Positions 7,497-17,756 of a stretch of 64,000 nt of DNA are shown here, one piece after another. The position numbers were made by a program, and so were the translations under genes. The stretch is taken from assembly GCA_024742735.1 (NCBI GenBank), contig JANSXV010000003.1:372001-436000 (forward strand). Reading direction: 5' to 3'. The notes beneath the pieces are model-generated. The model worked only from the letters and a program-made list of their open reading frames with translations. It was not told the DNA's origin and searched no databases. This stretch comes from Alphaproteobacteria bacterium (lineage in GTDB: Bacteria > Pseudomonadota > Alphaproteobacteria > Caulobacterales > Maricaulaceae). Within the stretch, counting starts at the first letter, position 1. Every line of letters begins with the position of its first letter.

Positions 7497-8668
7497 ACGC
7501 CCTCATCGCCCCTTTGACGCGCGAAGCGTTTTTCGACCGCCATCTGGGGCGCGAACACCTGATCAGCACGGTGGACGCCGCGCTGCCGGGCTGGCCGGCG
7601 TTCAATCACGCCCTGGAGCGCGCCACGGTCGAAGACCGCCGCCGGTTCGGCTTTTCGCGCGAGCGCGATGTCGAGTTCGATCCCGATGATATCTGGCTGC
7701 GTAATGGCGGCCTGGCTTTGCACAAGCTTCGCGCCCGCATTCGCGACGGGCATACCTTCATCTTCAACAGCTTCAATCTTCATTGCGGCGCCTTCTCGGC
7801 TCTGGAGCGCGACATTCATGACCTCTTCGCGGAGTCGGTGAACGTGAACTGCTATCTCTCCGTGCGACCCCGGATCGGGTTCGGGCCGCACTGGGATGAT
7901 CACGACGTCTTCGCCATACAGCTGGAAGGCCGCAAGTACTGGGCGCTTTACGGGTTCACGGACGCGGCGCCGCTGGATCGGGAGCGGTGCACGCCTCTGC
8001 CCGACGGCGCCAAGCCCGTCTGGGAAGGATTCCTGGAGAAAGGTCAATGCCTGTATATCCCGCGCGGATGCTGGCATTCGGCGGTGTCAACCGGCTCGCC
8101 CTCTCTGCATGCGGCATGCAGTCTAAACGGCGTGACCGGCGCCGACGTTCTGGAGTGGCTCGCCGCCTGCGCGCGTGATCATCCTGCACTTCGCGCCATG
8201 CTGCGGCCGGGGCCGCCGGGCCATGGCGACCATGCGCGCGCCGCCCGGGAGATTTGCGACTTCCTGACCCGCCAGGCGACCCCGGATGTGATCGAACGAT
8301 TCCTCAAAGACCGCGCGATGCAAGCTGAGCCGCGCCAGATCGCAGGTTTGCCGGACGCTCTCATCGCCCCACAAACTGTGTCGGATGGGGTCGAGATTCA
8401 TTATTTCGGCCCGGCGCAGCCGGAGATATGGCGCGACGGCGAGCAGCTCGTTTGCGTGATCGGGGGCGTGGAGGTCCGGTTCGCCCCGGCTTGCCGGGAC
8501 GCGCTGTGCCGCCTTGCTGAACATGGCGGCGCGCCCTTCGCAGCGCTGCGCGACGCAGCGCCGCAGGCGCACGTGTCAGACGTCGCCGAGTTGGCCGAGG
8601 CGCTGGAACGTGCCGGCGCAGCGGTCATGCTGCCAGGCTCGCTGACCGGCGTCGACGCGGCTCAGTAA
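7484..8668 (+). CDS. JmjC/cupin-8 type Fe(II)/2-oxoglutarate oxygenase
   Basis: This 394-residue protein has a JmjC-like core similar to the ribosomal oxygenase RoxA/YcfD. IGFGPHWDDHDVFAIQLEGR supplies His136 and Asp138 of the metal triad and a basic residue for 2-oxoglutarate, and YIPRGCWHSA supplies His198. A C-terminal helical domain follows, as in RoxA relatives. It starts 13 nt before the peptidase gene ends, so it is translationally coupled. In the RiPP setting it most likely hydroxylates the precursor or the cyclophane; the NCBI family YhhC is an oxygenase with this role (recalled, not checked). A stand-alone ribosomal hydroxylase is the alternative, but the operon argues against it. 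Confidence 0.78.
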   Translation: MPGLDALIAPLTREAFFDRHLGREHLISTVDAALPGWPAFNHALERATVEDRRRFGFSRERDVEFDPDDIWLRNGGLALHKLRARIRDGHTFIFNSFNLHCGAFSALERDIHDLFAESVNVNCYLSVRPRIGFGPHWDDHDVFAIQLEGRKYWALYGFTDAAPLDRERCTPLPDGAKPVWEGFLEKGQCLYIPRGCWHSAVSTGSPSLHAACSLNGVTGADVLEWLAACARDHPALRAMLRPGPPGHGDHARAAREICDFLTRQATPDVIERFLKDRAMQAEPRQIAGLPDALIAPQTVSDGVEIHYFGPAQPEIWRDGEQLVCVIGGVEVRFAPACRDALCRLAEHGGAPFAALRDAAPQAHVSDVAELAEALERAGAAVMLPGSLTGVDAAQ

Positions 8669-8688
8669 AGACGCCGGGGGAGACGGCC

Positions 8689-8721
8689 GGCCGCGTGCGG
8701 CGATAATCCGCTTACGCGGCC
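8689..8721. terminator. stem-loop between convergent RiPP operon and trpB
   Basis: The 62-bp gap between the oxygenase stop and the trpB stop holds a strong hairpin. GGCCGCGT pairs with ACGCGGCC, and an inner GCGG/CCGC stem closes a CGATAAT loop with a two-base bulge. There is no U-tract on either side, so termination would not be classically intrinsic. It may serve both strands as a transcription barrier or as a 3' stabiliser. Confidence 0.45.
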
Positions 8722-8730
8722 AGAGGCCGA

Positions 8731-9942
<1,212 letters not shown>

Positions 9943-9962
9943 GTCGTCACGAACCTGCGCAG

Positions 9963-10084
9963 CCCCCCACCCCGGCCCTCCCCCGAGGGGGAGGGTGAGA
10001 TGCGGCGGCGTTTGAGCCATCAAGGGTCGAAGGGCGAAATGCGCCCTTCTCCCTCCCTTTCAAGGGGAGGGCTGGGGTTGGGTG
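9963..10084. repeat. intergenic inverted repeat between trpF and trpB
   Basis: C-rich arm at about 9964-9983 (CCCCCACCCCGGCCCTCCCC) and G-rich arm at about 10065-10083 (GGGGAGGGCTGGGGTTGGG) are imperfect reverse complements. Each is followed or preceded by its own short hairpin. It is a diverged relative of the element at 190-327. It lies in the probable trpF-trpB transcript and could fold there. Confidence 0.6.
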
Positions 10085-10118
10085 TACTCAAACCCGCTTC
10101 AGCGCGCGCGCGCAAGCC

Positions 10119-10760
10119 TTACGCACCCTTAGCCGCAGCGATGAAGGCGCGGATCAGGGCGGGATCCTTCACGCCCGGCGCGGCTTCGGTACCAGACACA
10201 ACATCCACCCCGCACGCGCCGGACTGCGCCATGGCCTCGGCCACGGTCTCCACCGTCAAACCGCCGGCGAGCAGCCAGGGCGCGCGGGCTTCAAAGCCGT
10301 TCAGGAGCGAATAGTCCCACGCCGTGCCCAGCCCGCCGGGCCGGTCGGCGTCCTTGGGCGGTTTGGCGTCGAACACGAAGCCGTCCACGAAACCGCGATA
10401 CCGCGTGGCGCGCTCCAGATCGGCCGCTGTCGATACGCCCAGCGCCTTCCACACCCCCTCCATGGCGTAGGCGCGCGCATCCAGGCACCGCTCCGGGCTT
10501 TCCCCGCCGTGAAGCTGGATGATGTCGGGCCGCATCGCGGTGAGGGCCGCCGCCAGCTCCGGCTCGGTGGGATCGACCATGACCGCCACCGACTTCGCCG
10601 CGCCCTTGCGCGCGGCCAGCCGCCCGGCTTCGGCCGGTGAGACATTGCGCGGGCTCTTGGGAAACAGGATGAAACCCAGATAATCCGCCCTCGCCTCCAC
10701 CGCCGCATCCACGGCGGCGGCGTCATTGAGGCCGCAGATTTTGATGAGGGGGGTGGTCAT
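10119..10760 (-). CDS. trpF: phosphoribosylanthranilate isomerase
   Basis: TrpF performs the Amadori rearrangement of PRA to CdRP in tryptophan synthesis. This 213-residue protein begins IKICGLNDA, with the catalytic Cys9, and has LGFILFPKSPRNVSP and GFVFDAKPP, the usual catalytic Asp region. The C-terminal phosphate site is LLAGGLTVETVAEA. It is the first gene of the minus-strand trp operon. Downstream trpB follows after a 176-bp gap filled with a palindromic repeat. Confidence 0.96.
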   Translation of the reverse strand: MTTPLIKICGLNDAAAVDAAVEARADYLGFILFPKSPRNVSPAEAGRLAARKGAAKSVAVMVDPTEPELAAALTAMRPDIIQLHGGESPERCLDARAYAMEGVWKALGVSTAADLERATRYRGFVDGFVFDAKPPKDADRPGGLGTAWDYSLLNGFEARAPWLLAGGLTVETVAEAMAQSGACGVDVVSGTEAAPGVKDPALIRAFIAAAKGA

Positions 10761-10818
10761 GGGAGGGGATTAGCGCGGGTCGCGCATCGCGCCAAGCAGG
10801 ATGCGGACACAGATGATT

Positions 10819-10912
10819 GAATTCCCGGGCGAAGCGCAGCGAAGACGCGGGACCTTGTTGAATTCGCGCGAGGTCCCGGCTCGGCGCCGCGGCGCGGCTT
10901 GGCCGGGAATTC
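10819..10912. repeat. 94-bp intergenic palindrome between ihfB and trpF
   Basis: The ends GAATTCCCGG (10819-10828) and CCGGGAATTC (10903-10912) are exact reverse complements. Inner segments GCGGGACC and GGTCCCGG also pair. It lies between the 3' end of ihfB and the 5' end of trpF, both on the minus strand. It is a third type of dispersed palindrome in this window. Confidence 0.65.
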
Positions 10913-10928
10913 AGAGTCGAAGCGCCCC

Positions 10929-11213
10929 CTACGCCTTCCCGTCGACCCGTTCGCGCAATTCCTTGCCTGTCTTGAAGAAGGGCACGTGCTTTTCCTTCAC
11001 CGAGACCGGATCGCCGGTGCGCGGGTTGCGGCCCTGGCGGGCCGGGCGGTGGCGCACGGAGAAGGCGCCGAAGCCGCGCAGCTCCACCCGGTCTCCGCGT
11101 TCGAGCGCCTGGGTGATCTCCTCGAGCACGGCGTTGACCACGCGCTCCAGATCTTTCTGGTAGAGGTGCGGATGGGCCTCGGCGAGCTTCTCAATGAGTT
11201 CGGACTTGATCAT
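10929..11213 (-). CDS. ihfB: integration host factor subunit beta
   Basis: A 94-residue DNA-bending protein of the HU/IHF family that pairs with IHF-alpha. It has [19 protein letters not shown] at the N terminus, [24 protein letters not shown] covering the beta-arm with its intercalating proline, and the closing [13 protein letters not shown]. The start is the ATG at 11213; upstream in-frame codons add a non-conserved tail. It follows rpsA on the same strand, as in many Alphaproteobacteria, but a terminator separates them. IHF is a known co-regulator of puf expression in purple bacteria. Confidence 0.95.
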   Translation of the reverse strand: MIKSELIEKLAEAHPHLYQKDLERVVNAVLEEITQALERGDRVELRGFGAFSVRHRPARQGRNPRTGDPVSVKEKHVPFFKTGKELRERVDGKA

Positions 11214-11293
11214 CAGCGCGTGTCCCCAAAACAACAGGGATGAGAGCTTACGGACCACAGACAAGGTGCGTCAATCGCCAACGCCCCGATCAT

Positions 11294-11328
11294 GCAAAGA
11301 AAAATCCCCGGAAGCGGCGCTTCCGGGG
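11294..11328 (-). terminator. intrinsic terminator of rpsA
   Basis: Read on the minus strand, CCCCGGAAGC-GCC-GCTTCCGGGG (11306-11328) forms a 10-bp GC-rich stem with a 3-nt loop. ATTTTTCTTT follows directly (11305-11296). It sits 38 bp after the rpsA stop codon and should end most rpsA transcripts before ihfB. Confidence 0.85.
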
Positions 11329-11366
11329 ACTTCTTCGCCTCAGATAGGACAGCAGTCGGACAGGGA

Positions 11367-13070
11367 TTACTCCTTGTCGCCGTCCTGGTTCTTCAGGGCC
11401 TGGCCGAGGATATCGCCCAGTGACGCGCCGGAGTCGGCGGAGCCGTACTGTTCGACGGCCTCTTTCTCCTCGGCGACTTCCAGCGCCTTGATGGAGACCG
11501 AAACCCGGCGCGAGCCCTTGTCGATATTGGTCACGCGCGCATCCACCTTGTCGCCCACGGCGAAGCGCTCGGGGCGCTGCTCGGCGCGGTCACGCGACAG
11601 GTCGGACTTGCGGATGAAGGCCTTCATCAGGCCGTCCTCGCCCAGGCTGACCTCGATGCCGCCGGAGGTGATCTCGGTGACGGTGCAGGTCACGGTCTCG
11701 CCGCGCTTGAAGCCGCCCTCGTCCATGGGATCGCCGCCGAGCTGCTTGACGCCCAGGCTGACACGCTCCTTCTCGACGTCCACGTCCAGGACCTTGGCGC
11801 GCACGATGTCGCCCTTCTTGTAATCCTGGATGGCGTCCTCGCCGGAGCGGTCCCAGTCCAGATCGGACAGGTGCACCATGCCGTCGATCTCGTCGTCGAC
11901 GCCGATGAACAGGCCGAACTCGGTGATGTTCTTGACCTCGCCTTCGACCTCGGTCCCGGCGGGGTGGGTTTCAGCGAAGACTTCCCAGGGATTGCGCTGG
12001 GTCTGCTTGATGCCAAGAGAAACGCGGCGCTTGTCGGGATCCACGTCGAGCACCATGACTTCGACTTCCTGGGAGGTCGACACGATCTTGCCAGGATGCA
12101 CGTTCTTCTTGGTCCAGCTCATTTCCGAAACGTGGACCAGGCCCTCGACGCCCGGCTCCAGCTCCACGAACGCGCCATACTCGGCGATGTTCGTCACGCG
12201 GCCGGTGAAGGTGGCGCCCACCGGGTACTTGGCGGAGACGCCGTCCCACGGATCGGACTGCAGCTGCTTCATGCCCAGCGAGATGCGCTGGGTGTCCTTG
12301 TTGATCTTCACGATCTGGACATTGACCGTCTGGCCGACTTCCACGACCTCGCTGGGATGGCCGACCCGGCTCCAGCTCATGTCGGTGACGTGCAGCAGGC
12401 CGTCAATGCCGCCCAGGTCCACGAACGCGCCGTAATCGGTGATGTTCTTGACCACGCCCTCGCGCACTTCGCCCTCGGCCAGCTGGCCGACCAGCTCGGC
12501 GCGCTGCTCTGCGCGGGATTCTTCCAGAACCGCGCGGCGCGAAACCACGATATTGCCCCGCGGACGGTCCATCTTCAGGATCGCGAAGGGCTGTTCCTTG
12601 TTCATGAGCGGGGTGACGTCGCGCACAGGGCGGATGTCGACCTGAGAGCCCGGCAGGAAGGCGCTGGCGCCGCCCAGATCCACGGTGAAGCCGCCCTTGA
12701 CCCGGCCCACGATGGCGCCGGTGACAGGTTCCTTGCCCTCGAACTGCGTCTCAAGGCGATCCCAGGCCTCTTCGCGGCGCGCTTTGTCGCGCGAGAGGAC
12801 CGCTTCGCCGAGCGCGTTCTCAATGCGCTCCAGGTAGACTTCGACCGTGTCGCCGGCCTTGGGGGCGGTCGAGCCGGGGCCGGTGAATTCACGCAGGGCC
12901 ACGCGGCCTTCGGTCTTCAGGCCGACATCGATGACGACGACGTCGTTTTCAACGGCGGTCACGCGGCCTTCCACGACCATGCCTTCCATGAGGTCGCGGC
13001 CTGCAAGGCTCGCTTCCAGCATCTGGGCGAAATCGTCGACGGTCGGGCTCGAGGTGTTGGTGTCTGACAT
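11367..13070 (-). CDS. rpsA: 30S ribosomal protein S1
   Basis: A 567-residue RNA-binding ribosomal protein with six S1 (OB-fold) repeats. Repeats 3-6 show the usual ITDYGAFVDLGGIDGLLHVTD-like signature, for example IAEYGAFVELEPGVEGLVH and ITEFGLFIGVDDEIDGMVH. It delivers mRNA to the 30S subunit and matters most for leaders with weak Shine-Dalgarno sites. Transcription runs from the aroA side, but cmk, which usually lies between aroA and rpsA, is missing here. Confidence 0.97.
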   Translation of the reverse strand: MSDTNTSSPTVDDFAQMLEASLAGRDLMEGMVVEGRVTAVENDVVVIDVGLKTEGRVALREFTGPGSTAPKAGDTVEVYLERIENALGEAVLSRDKARREEAWDRLETQFEGKEPVTGAIVGRVKGGFTVDLGGASAFLPGSQVDIRPVRDVTPLMNKEQPFAILKMDRPRGNIVVSRRAVLEESRAEQRAELVGQLAEGEVREGVVKNITDYGAFVDLGGIDGLLHVTDMSWSRVGHPSEVVEVGQTVNVQIVKINKDTQRISLGMKQLQSDPWDGVSAKYPVGATFTGRVTNIAEYGAFVELEPGVEGLVHVSEMSWTKKNVHPGKIVSTSQEVEVMVLDVDPDKRRVSLGIKQTQRNPWEVFAETHPAGTEVEGEVKNITEFGLFIGVDDEIDGMVHLSDLDWDRSGEDAIQDYKKGDIVRAKVLDVDVEKERVSLGVKQLGGDPMDEGGFKRGETVTCTVTEITSGGIEVSLGEDGLMKAFIRKSDLSRDRAEQRPERFAVGDKVDARVTNIDKGSRRVSVSIKALEVAEEKEAVEQYGSADSGASLGDILGQALKNQDGDKE

Positions 13071-13393
13071 AGGGTTAGGGTTGCTCCGAAAGGGTCTTCG
13101 TCATTTCCGGCCGGCCGGTTGGTTCCGGCGGTCTTGCCGCGCGCGGCGGCGCAAAGAAATAAGGTCCAGACTGTTCAGCCGCGAGCGGCCGGAATACGGT
13201 GACGGTGTGGACGGGCCGCGTTGTTTCCTGACGCAAAGCCTGTCCGGCGAAACGGCGCGCGCCCGCACCTGGAGATGCCCAGGCCCGGCGGCGAACCGCG
13301 CGCGTACCTACTGGAAAAACAATAGCGGGGCAAGCCGGGCCGATGCGTCCGCCGCCAGCGTCCGAACGAGTCGATACAAGGCGTTAGCCGCTC
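13071..13393. other. intergenic region upstream of rpsA, no gene seen
   Basis: This 323-bp stretch between the aroA stop and the rpsA start has no minus-strand reading frame with a recognisable protein. In relatives the cytidylate kinase gene (about 0.6 kb) sits here. It should contain the rpsA promoter and leader. A GC-rich inverted segment around 13105-13135 (CCGGCCGGCCGGTTGGTTCCGG) could fold in the leader. I see no clear riboswitch. Confidence 0.5.
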
Positions 13394-14746
13394 TCACCCC
13401 GCCTCGAACACCGCGCCCAGCGCTGCAAAGTCGTCAAAGAAGCCCGGATAGCTGGTCGCGATCATGGCGACATCGTCCACGGTGACCGGCGCGCGGGCGC
13501 CCAGCCCCATCACGAGGCCGCTCATGGCCAGGCGATGGTCGTGATGGGTCTGCACCAGCCCCCCGCCCGGCGGGCCGCTTGGACCGCAGCCCTCCACGAT
13601 CAGCGTGTCCTCGCCCAGCTCGATTGTGACGCCGTTGGCCTGCAGCAGGGCGGCCGAGGCGGCGAGGCGATCGCTTTCCTTGGCCCGCAGCTCGGCCAGG
13701 CCGCGCATGACCGTGCGGCCTTCAGCGAAGGCGGCGATGACGGACAGGATCGGGTACTCGTCGATCATGGACGGCGCGCGGTCCGGCGGCACATCGACGC
13801 CCTTCAGCATGCTGCTCTTCACGGTGAGATCGACCAGCGCCTCGCCTGCGCGCGCGCCTGAGGGAGACAGGGTGAGATCGGCGCCCATCTCCTGCAGCGT
13901 TTCATAAAGGCCGAACCGGGCCGGGTTGGTCATGACGCCGGACAGCGTGATCGCGCTGTCCGCACAGATCAGCGCCGCGGCCGTGGCGAACGCGGCCGAG
14001 GACGGGTCGCCGGGCACGTCCAGGTCGAAGGCCCTCAGCGGCGCGCCGCCTCGCACCCGCGCCACCGCGCTGGCGCCATCGCGCTCGACGGTCAGGTCCG
14101 CGCCATAAAGCGGCGCCATGGTTTCGGTGTGCGCCCGGGTCGCGTGCGGCTCACGCACGATGGTCTCGCCCTCAGCGCCAAGTCCGGCCAGCAGAATCGC
14201 GCTTTTCACCTGGGCCGACGCCACCGGCGGGGTGTAGTCGATGGGTTTCAGCCGGGACGATCCGAACAGGCGCGCCGGCAGGCGGCCGCCATCAGCGCAT
14301 TCGCTGCGCACGCCCATTTGCGCCAGCGGATCAAGCACGCGCGCCATGGGCCGGCTGGACAGGCTGGCGTCGCCGGTGAACACCGCCTCCAGATCAAAAC
14401 GGGCCGCCGCGCCCATCAGCAAGCGCACGCCAGTTCCCGAATTGCCCAGATCAAGCGGGGCCGCCGGGCTCGTCCACGGCGCGCCGCTGACCCGCCAGGC
14501 GCCGGCTCCGTCACGACTCACCTCGGCGCCCAGCGCCGCGACGGCGCGGGCGGTGGCGAGCACGTCATCGCTTTCCAGAAGGCCGGTGATGCGGCTTTCC
14601 CCAGCCGCGAGCGCAGAGAAGATCAACGCGCGGTGCGAGACCGACTTGTCAGGCGGCGCGGCGAGTGTCCCGGCCAAGCCTTTGACGCGGCGTGCGGTTC
14701 TGGCGCCGCTAGGGCGGCTCTTGGACATGTCGGCGGGGTCGGTCAT
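13394..14746 (-). CDS. aroA: 3-phosphoshikimate 1-carboxyvinyltransferase (EPSP synthase)
   Basis: AroA joins phosphoenolpyruvate to shikimate-3-phosphate in aromatic amino-acid synthesis. The 450 residues show PPDKSVSHRALIFSALA (substrate-binding Lys), LGNSGTGVRLLMGAAA and, near the C terminus, RAKESDRLAA and HHDHRLAMS. The start at 14746 (MTDPADMSKSRPSG) leaves a 123-bp divergent gap to the FYDLN protein gene. The minus-strand frame stays open far upstream but that extension is not conserved protein. Confidence 0.96.
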   Translation of the reverse strand: MTDPADMSKSRPSGARTARRVKGLAGTLAAPPDKSVSHRALIFSALAAGESRITGLLESDDVLATARAVAALGAEVSRDGAGAWRVSGAPWTSPAAPLDLGNSGTGVRLLMGAAARFDLEAVFTGDASLSSRPMARVLDPLAQMGVRSECADGGRLPARLFGSSRLKPIDYTPPVASAQVKSAILLAGLGAEGETIVREPHATRAHTETMAPLYGADLTVERDGASAVARVRGGAPLRAFDLDVPGDPSSAAFATAAALICADSAITLSGVMTNPARFGLYETLQEMGADLTLSPSGARAGEALVDLTVKSSMLKGVDVPPDRAPSMIDEYPILSVIAAFAEGRTVMRGLAELRAKESDRLAASAALLQANGVTIELGEDTLIVEGCGPSGPPGGGLVQTHHDHRLAMSGLVMGLGARAPVTVDDVAMIATSYPGFFDDFAALGAVFEAG

Positions 14747-14869
14747 CAGGGCTCCGGCGCAACGGCGCGTCACAGGCGGGAAAACGGGTTTTGACAGCGC
14801 CGGGATATCGTGGCAACTGGCGCGCCGCTTTTGCGAAACCGCATCACCCGCACGCAAGGATTTTGACCC

Positions 14870-15343
14870 GTGCCCAAACAAGACCTTGGCGTTAAGCGCA
14901 CCTGCCCGGAAACCGGCAAGAAATTCTACGACCTGAACAAAGATCCCATCGTCTCCCCCTTCACCGGCAAGGAGTACCCGATCTCCTACTTTGAAGAGGT
15001 TACGGCGAAGGCGGTGAAGAAGCCGTCCAAGCCCGAAGCCGAAGACGAAGATGAGGATCAGACCGACGAAGCGGCGGAGTCCGAAAAGGACGAGGACGAC
15101 GCCGACGATGACGCGCCGGAGCTCGATGAAGAGCCGATCGATCTGAACACCGATGACGAGGATGATGACGATACGCCCAAGGCGAAGCGCGCGACGCCGG
15201 CCTCGGACGATGACGACTTCGAAGGCTTCTCCGATGAAGAAGCCGACCTGGACGACGACGATGACGGCGTTCTTCTGAGCGATGACGACGACGACGATCT
15301 GGGCGACGACATCGCGCTGGGGGACGATGACGACGACGACTGA
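14870..15343 (+). CDS. TIGR02300 family (FYDLN acid) protein
   Basis: This 157-residue protein of unknown role has an N-terminal conserved block with CPETGKKFYDLNKDPIVSPF and an Asp/Glu-dominated C-terminal half with runs of four to six aspartates. This is the alphaproteobacterial FYDLN-acid family, which usually sits beside aroA as here. It starts with GTG at 14870; AAGGA lies 9 nt ahead. The acidic tail is probably disordered. A TTGACA at about 14803 could be its -35 element, with no good -10. Confidence 0.88.
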   Translation: MPKQDLGVKRTCPETGKKFYDLNKDPIVSPFTGKEYPISYFEEVTAKAVKKPSKPEAEDEDEDQTDEAAESEKDEDDADDDAPELDEEPIDLNTDDEDDDDTPKAKRATPASDDDDFEGFSDEEADLDDDDDGVLLSDDDDDDLGDDIALGDDDDDD

Positions 15344-15480
15344 TCGCGGTCGTCTGCGGCGCTGCTGAAGGCGCTGCAAGAACCGCGTCATGCATGCTTG
15401 ATCGGGGGCGCGGGGCCGACTATGTTCCGCGCTCTCGAAAACGGCGGGCCGCCCAAAGCCCGCCTTCGACACCACGGTTC

Positions 15481-15556
<76 letters not shown>

Positions 15557-15726
15557 TCCTCCGCTCGCTGCTCGAGCCTCGGCTTTTTCTGACCCTCCTT
15601 CGCGTCCGCTCGGCCAGTCCTCGCGTTCGTGCTCGCGAGCTCGCGCTTCGCTGCGGGCGGCTGTTCGGCTCGCGGCGGTTACGTCGCCGGGGATGCTGAA
15701 CCTCGCGCGCTGACGGCCCGCCCGCC

Positions 15727-16329
15727 TTACACGAGCCGGTCCGGGTCCCCCGCCATCGCCTCGCGGAAATGCTTGCGGCACAGGGCGATATAGCCGGCCT
15801 TGTCCACACGGACCTGATCGCCTTCACGCACGGGCGCGCCGGTTTCGTCGGTGCGCAGATTCATGGTCGCCTTGCGCCCGCAATGGCAGATCGTGCGCAC
15901 CTCGCGCAGGTCGTCGGCGATGGCCAGCAGCGTGGCGGCGCCTTCGAACATGCGTCCCTGGAAGTCCGTGCGCAGGCCGTAGCAGAGCACGGGCACGTTC
16001 AGATCATCGCAGACCCGGGCGATCTGATCGACCTGCGTGGCGGTCAGGAACTGGGCCTCGTCGATGAAGACCGCGCCCAGCGGCGCCGCGTCGATCTGCT
16101 CGGCAACGGCGGCCAGCAGGTCGGTCTGGGGCCGGAAGATGCGCGCCGGCGCGGTCAGGCCGATCCGGCTTTCGATGACGCCGGTCTCGGCCTGCGCGCT
16201 GCCGGCATGGTGAGCCGAGGTCCACAGGCTCACCTCCATGCCGCGCTCACGATAATTGTGGGCGGCCTGCAGAAGGATGGCGGACTTGCCGGCATTCATC
16301 GCCGAGTAGGTGAAGTAGAGCTTGGCCAT
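15727..16329 (-). CDS. tdk: thymidine kinase
   Basis: Tdk phosphorylates thymidine to dTMP for salvage. The 200 residues include the P-loop SAMNAGKSAILLQ, the Walker-B-like FIDEAQFL and a zinc lasso with CHCGRKATMNLR. It is a type II (zinc-containing) thymidine kinase of usual length. It lies nine bases after nupC on the same strand, forming a nucleoside uptake and salvage pair. Confidence 0.95.
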   Translation of the reverse strand: MAKLYFTYSAMNAGKSAILLQAAHNYRERGMEVSLWTSAHHAGSAQAETGVIESRIGLTAPARIFRPQTDLLAAVAEQIDAAPLGAVFIDEAQFLTATQVDQIARVCDDLNVPVLCYGLRTDFQGRMFEGAATLLAIADDLREVRTICHCGRKATMNLRTDETGAPVREGDQVRVDKAGYIALCRKHFREAMAGDPDRLV

Positions 16330-16338
16330 GGTCCGCCC

Positions 16339-17565
16339 CTAGCCCAGGAATAACAGCCCGGCGATGGCCGCGCTCATCAGATTGGCGAGCGTCGCAGCCA
16401 GCACGGCGCGCAGGCCGAATCGGGCGATCTCTCCGATCCGGTCGGGCATCAAGCCGCCCAGACCGCCCAGCAATATGCCGATGGAGCTGAAATTGGCGAA
16501 GCCGCACAGCGCGACGGTCACGACGGCCTGCGTGCGCGGAGAGAAGGCCTCCAGCTGTTCCGACAGGGACAGATAGGCGACGAACTCGTTGATCACGATC
16601 TTCTCACCCAGGATCGCGCCGGCTGCCCGGGCCTCCTCCCAGGGCACCGACAGCAGGAACATGACCGGAGCAAAGACATAGCCCAGAAGGGTCTGGATGG
16701 TCAGACCTTCAAGCCCGGCCAGGCCCGCAACGCCGCCCAGCACGCCGTTCAGCAGGGCGATCAGCGACACGAAAGCGATCAGCATGGCGCCGATATTCAG
16801 CGCCAGGTGCAGGCCCTCACGCGCGCCGTCGGCGGCGGCCATGATGACGTTGGCTGCGCGCTCCCGCCCGTCATGGGGATGCAGCAGGTCCTGGGGTGCG
16901 GCCTCGTCCTGTCCGTCGGGCATGATGATCTTGGCCATGAGCAGCCCGCCCGGCGCGGCCATGAAGCTCGCCGCGATCAGGTATTCCACGCTCACCCCGA
17001 GCTGGGCGTAGGCGGCCAGCACCGTTCCGGCGACCGAGGCCATGCCGGAGACCATGATCGTGAACAGCTGGGGCTTCGTGATCTGCGCCAGGTAGGGCCG
17101 CACGACCAGCGGGGCCTCGGTCTGGCCGACGAAGATATTCGCCGCCGCGTTGAGAGATTCGACCCGGCCTGCCCCCAGCGCCGCATGGAGGAGCCAGCCC
17201 GCGGCCGAGACCAGGCGCTGCATGATCCCCACGTGGTACAGCACCGACATGAGGGCCGCGAAGAAGATGATCACCGGCAGGACGTTGAGGGCGAAGCTGA
17301 AGCCGACAGAGTCGGCGACGAGCGGGCCGAACACCATGTCGATGCCGGCCTGGGCGTAGTCCAGAAGCCCCGTCACCGCTTGCGACAGCGCCGACAGCAC
17401 CACGCGCCCGGCGGGCAGGAACAGGACCAGCACGCCGATCGCCGCCTGCAGCGCCAGCGCGCTGAGAACGATCCGCCAACGGATCGCCTTGCGATTGTCG
17501 GAAGCGGCAAGAGCGATAAGGAGCAGCGCCGCGACGCCGGCCAGTGCGATCAATCCCTCGCTCAT
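16339..17565 (-). CDS. nupC: NupC-family concentrative nucleoside transporter
   Basis: A 408-residue inner-membrane nucleoside importer of the CNT family with about ten hydrophobic segments. Conserved blocks include the Gln-Thr-Glu loop NIFVGQTEAPLVVRPYL, which takes part in nucleoside and cation binding, and ICEK-equivalent ILGEKIVINEFVAYLSL. Three N-terminal helices precede the gate domain. Cotranscription with tdk links uptake to phosphorylation. Confidence 0.92.
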   Translation of the reverse strand: MSEGLIALAGVAALLLIALAASDNRKAIRWRIVLSALALQAAIGVLVLFLPAGRVVLSALSQAVTGLLDYAQAGIDMVFGPLVADSVGFSFALNVLPVIIFFAALMSVLYHVGIMQRLVSAAGWLLHAALGAGRVESLNAAANIFVGQTEAPLVVRPYLAQITKPQLFTIMVSGMASVAGTVLAAYAQLGVSVEYLIAASFMAAPGGLLMAKIIMPDGQDEAAPQDLLHPHDGRERAANVIMAAADGAREGLHLALNIGAMLIAFVSLIALLNGVLGGVAGLAGLEGLTIQTLLGYVFAPVMFLLSVPWEEARAAGAILGEKIVINEFVAYLSLSEQLEAFSPRTQAVVTVALCGFANFSSIGILLGGLGGLMPDRIGEIARFGLRAVLAATLANLMSAAIAGLLFLG

Positions 17566-17756
17566 ATCGAGCCCTGTTCACAGATCAGTCCGAAAGCTTT
17601 ATCCGTGTGTGCGGATTCCCGCTGAAGCGTCCAGCACTGCGTCTGTACTGGAGTGATCTGCGTGGTCCGCGCCATTTTTTATCAACAAGGGTGGCCATGG
17701 CTGAGGTGCGCGCTAATATCGCACCCTTCAGAACGCCCTCGGGAGGAGCAGGCACC

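Noticed and set aside
9943-10023. Longer TrpB N terminus
   Set aside because: The added residues ([12 protein letters not shown]) come from the palindromic intergenic repeat; family alignment supports 9942.
15044-15340. Direct repeats or a CRISPR-like array in the GAC-rich stretch
   Set aside because: It is the Asp/Glu-rich coding tail of the FYDLN protein. No repeat-spacer periodicity exists here or elsewhere in the window.
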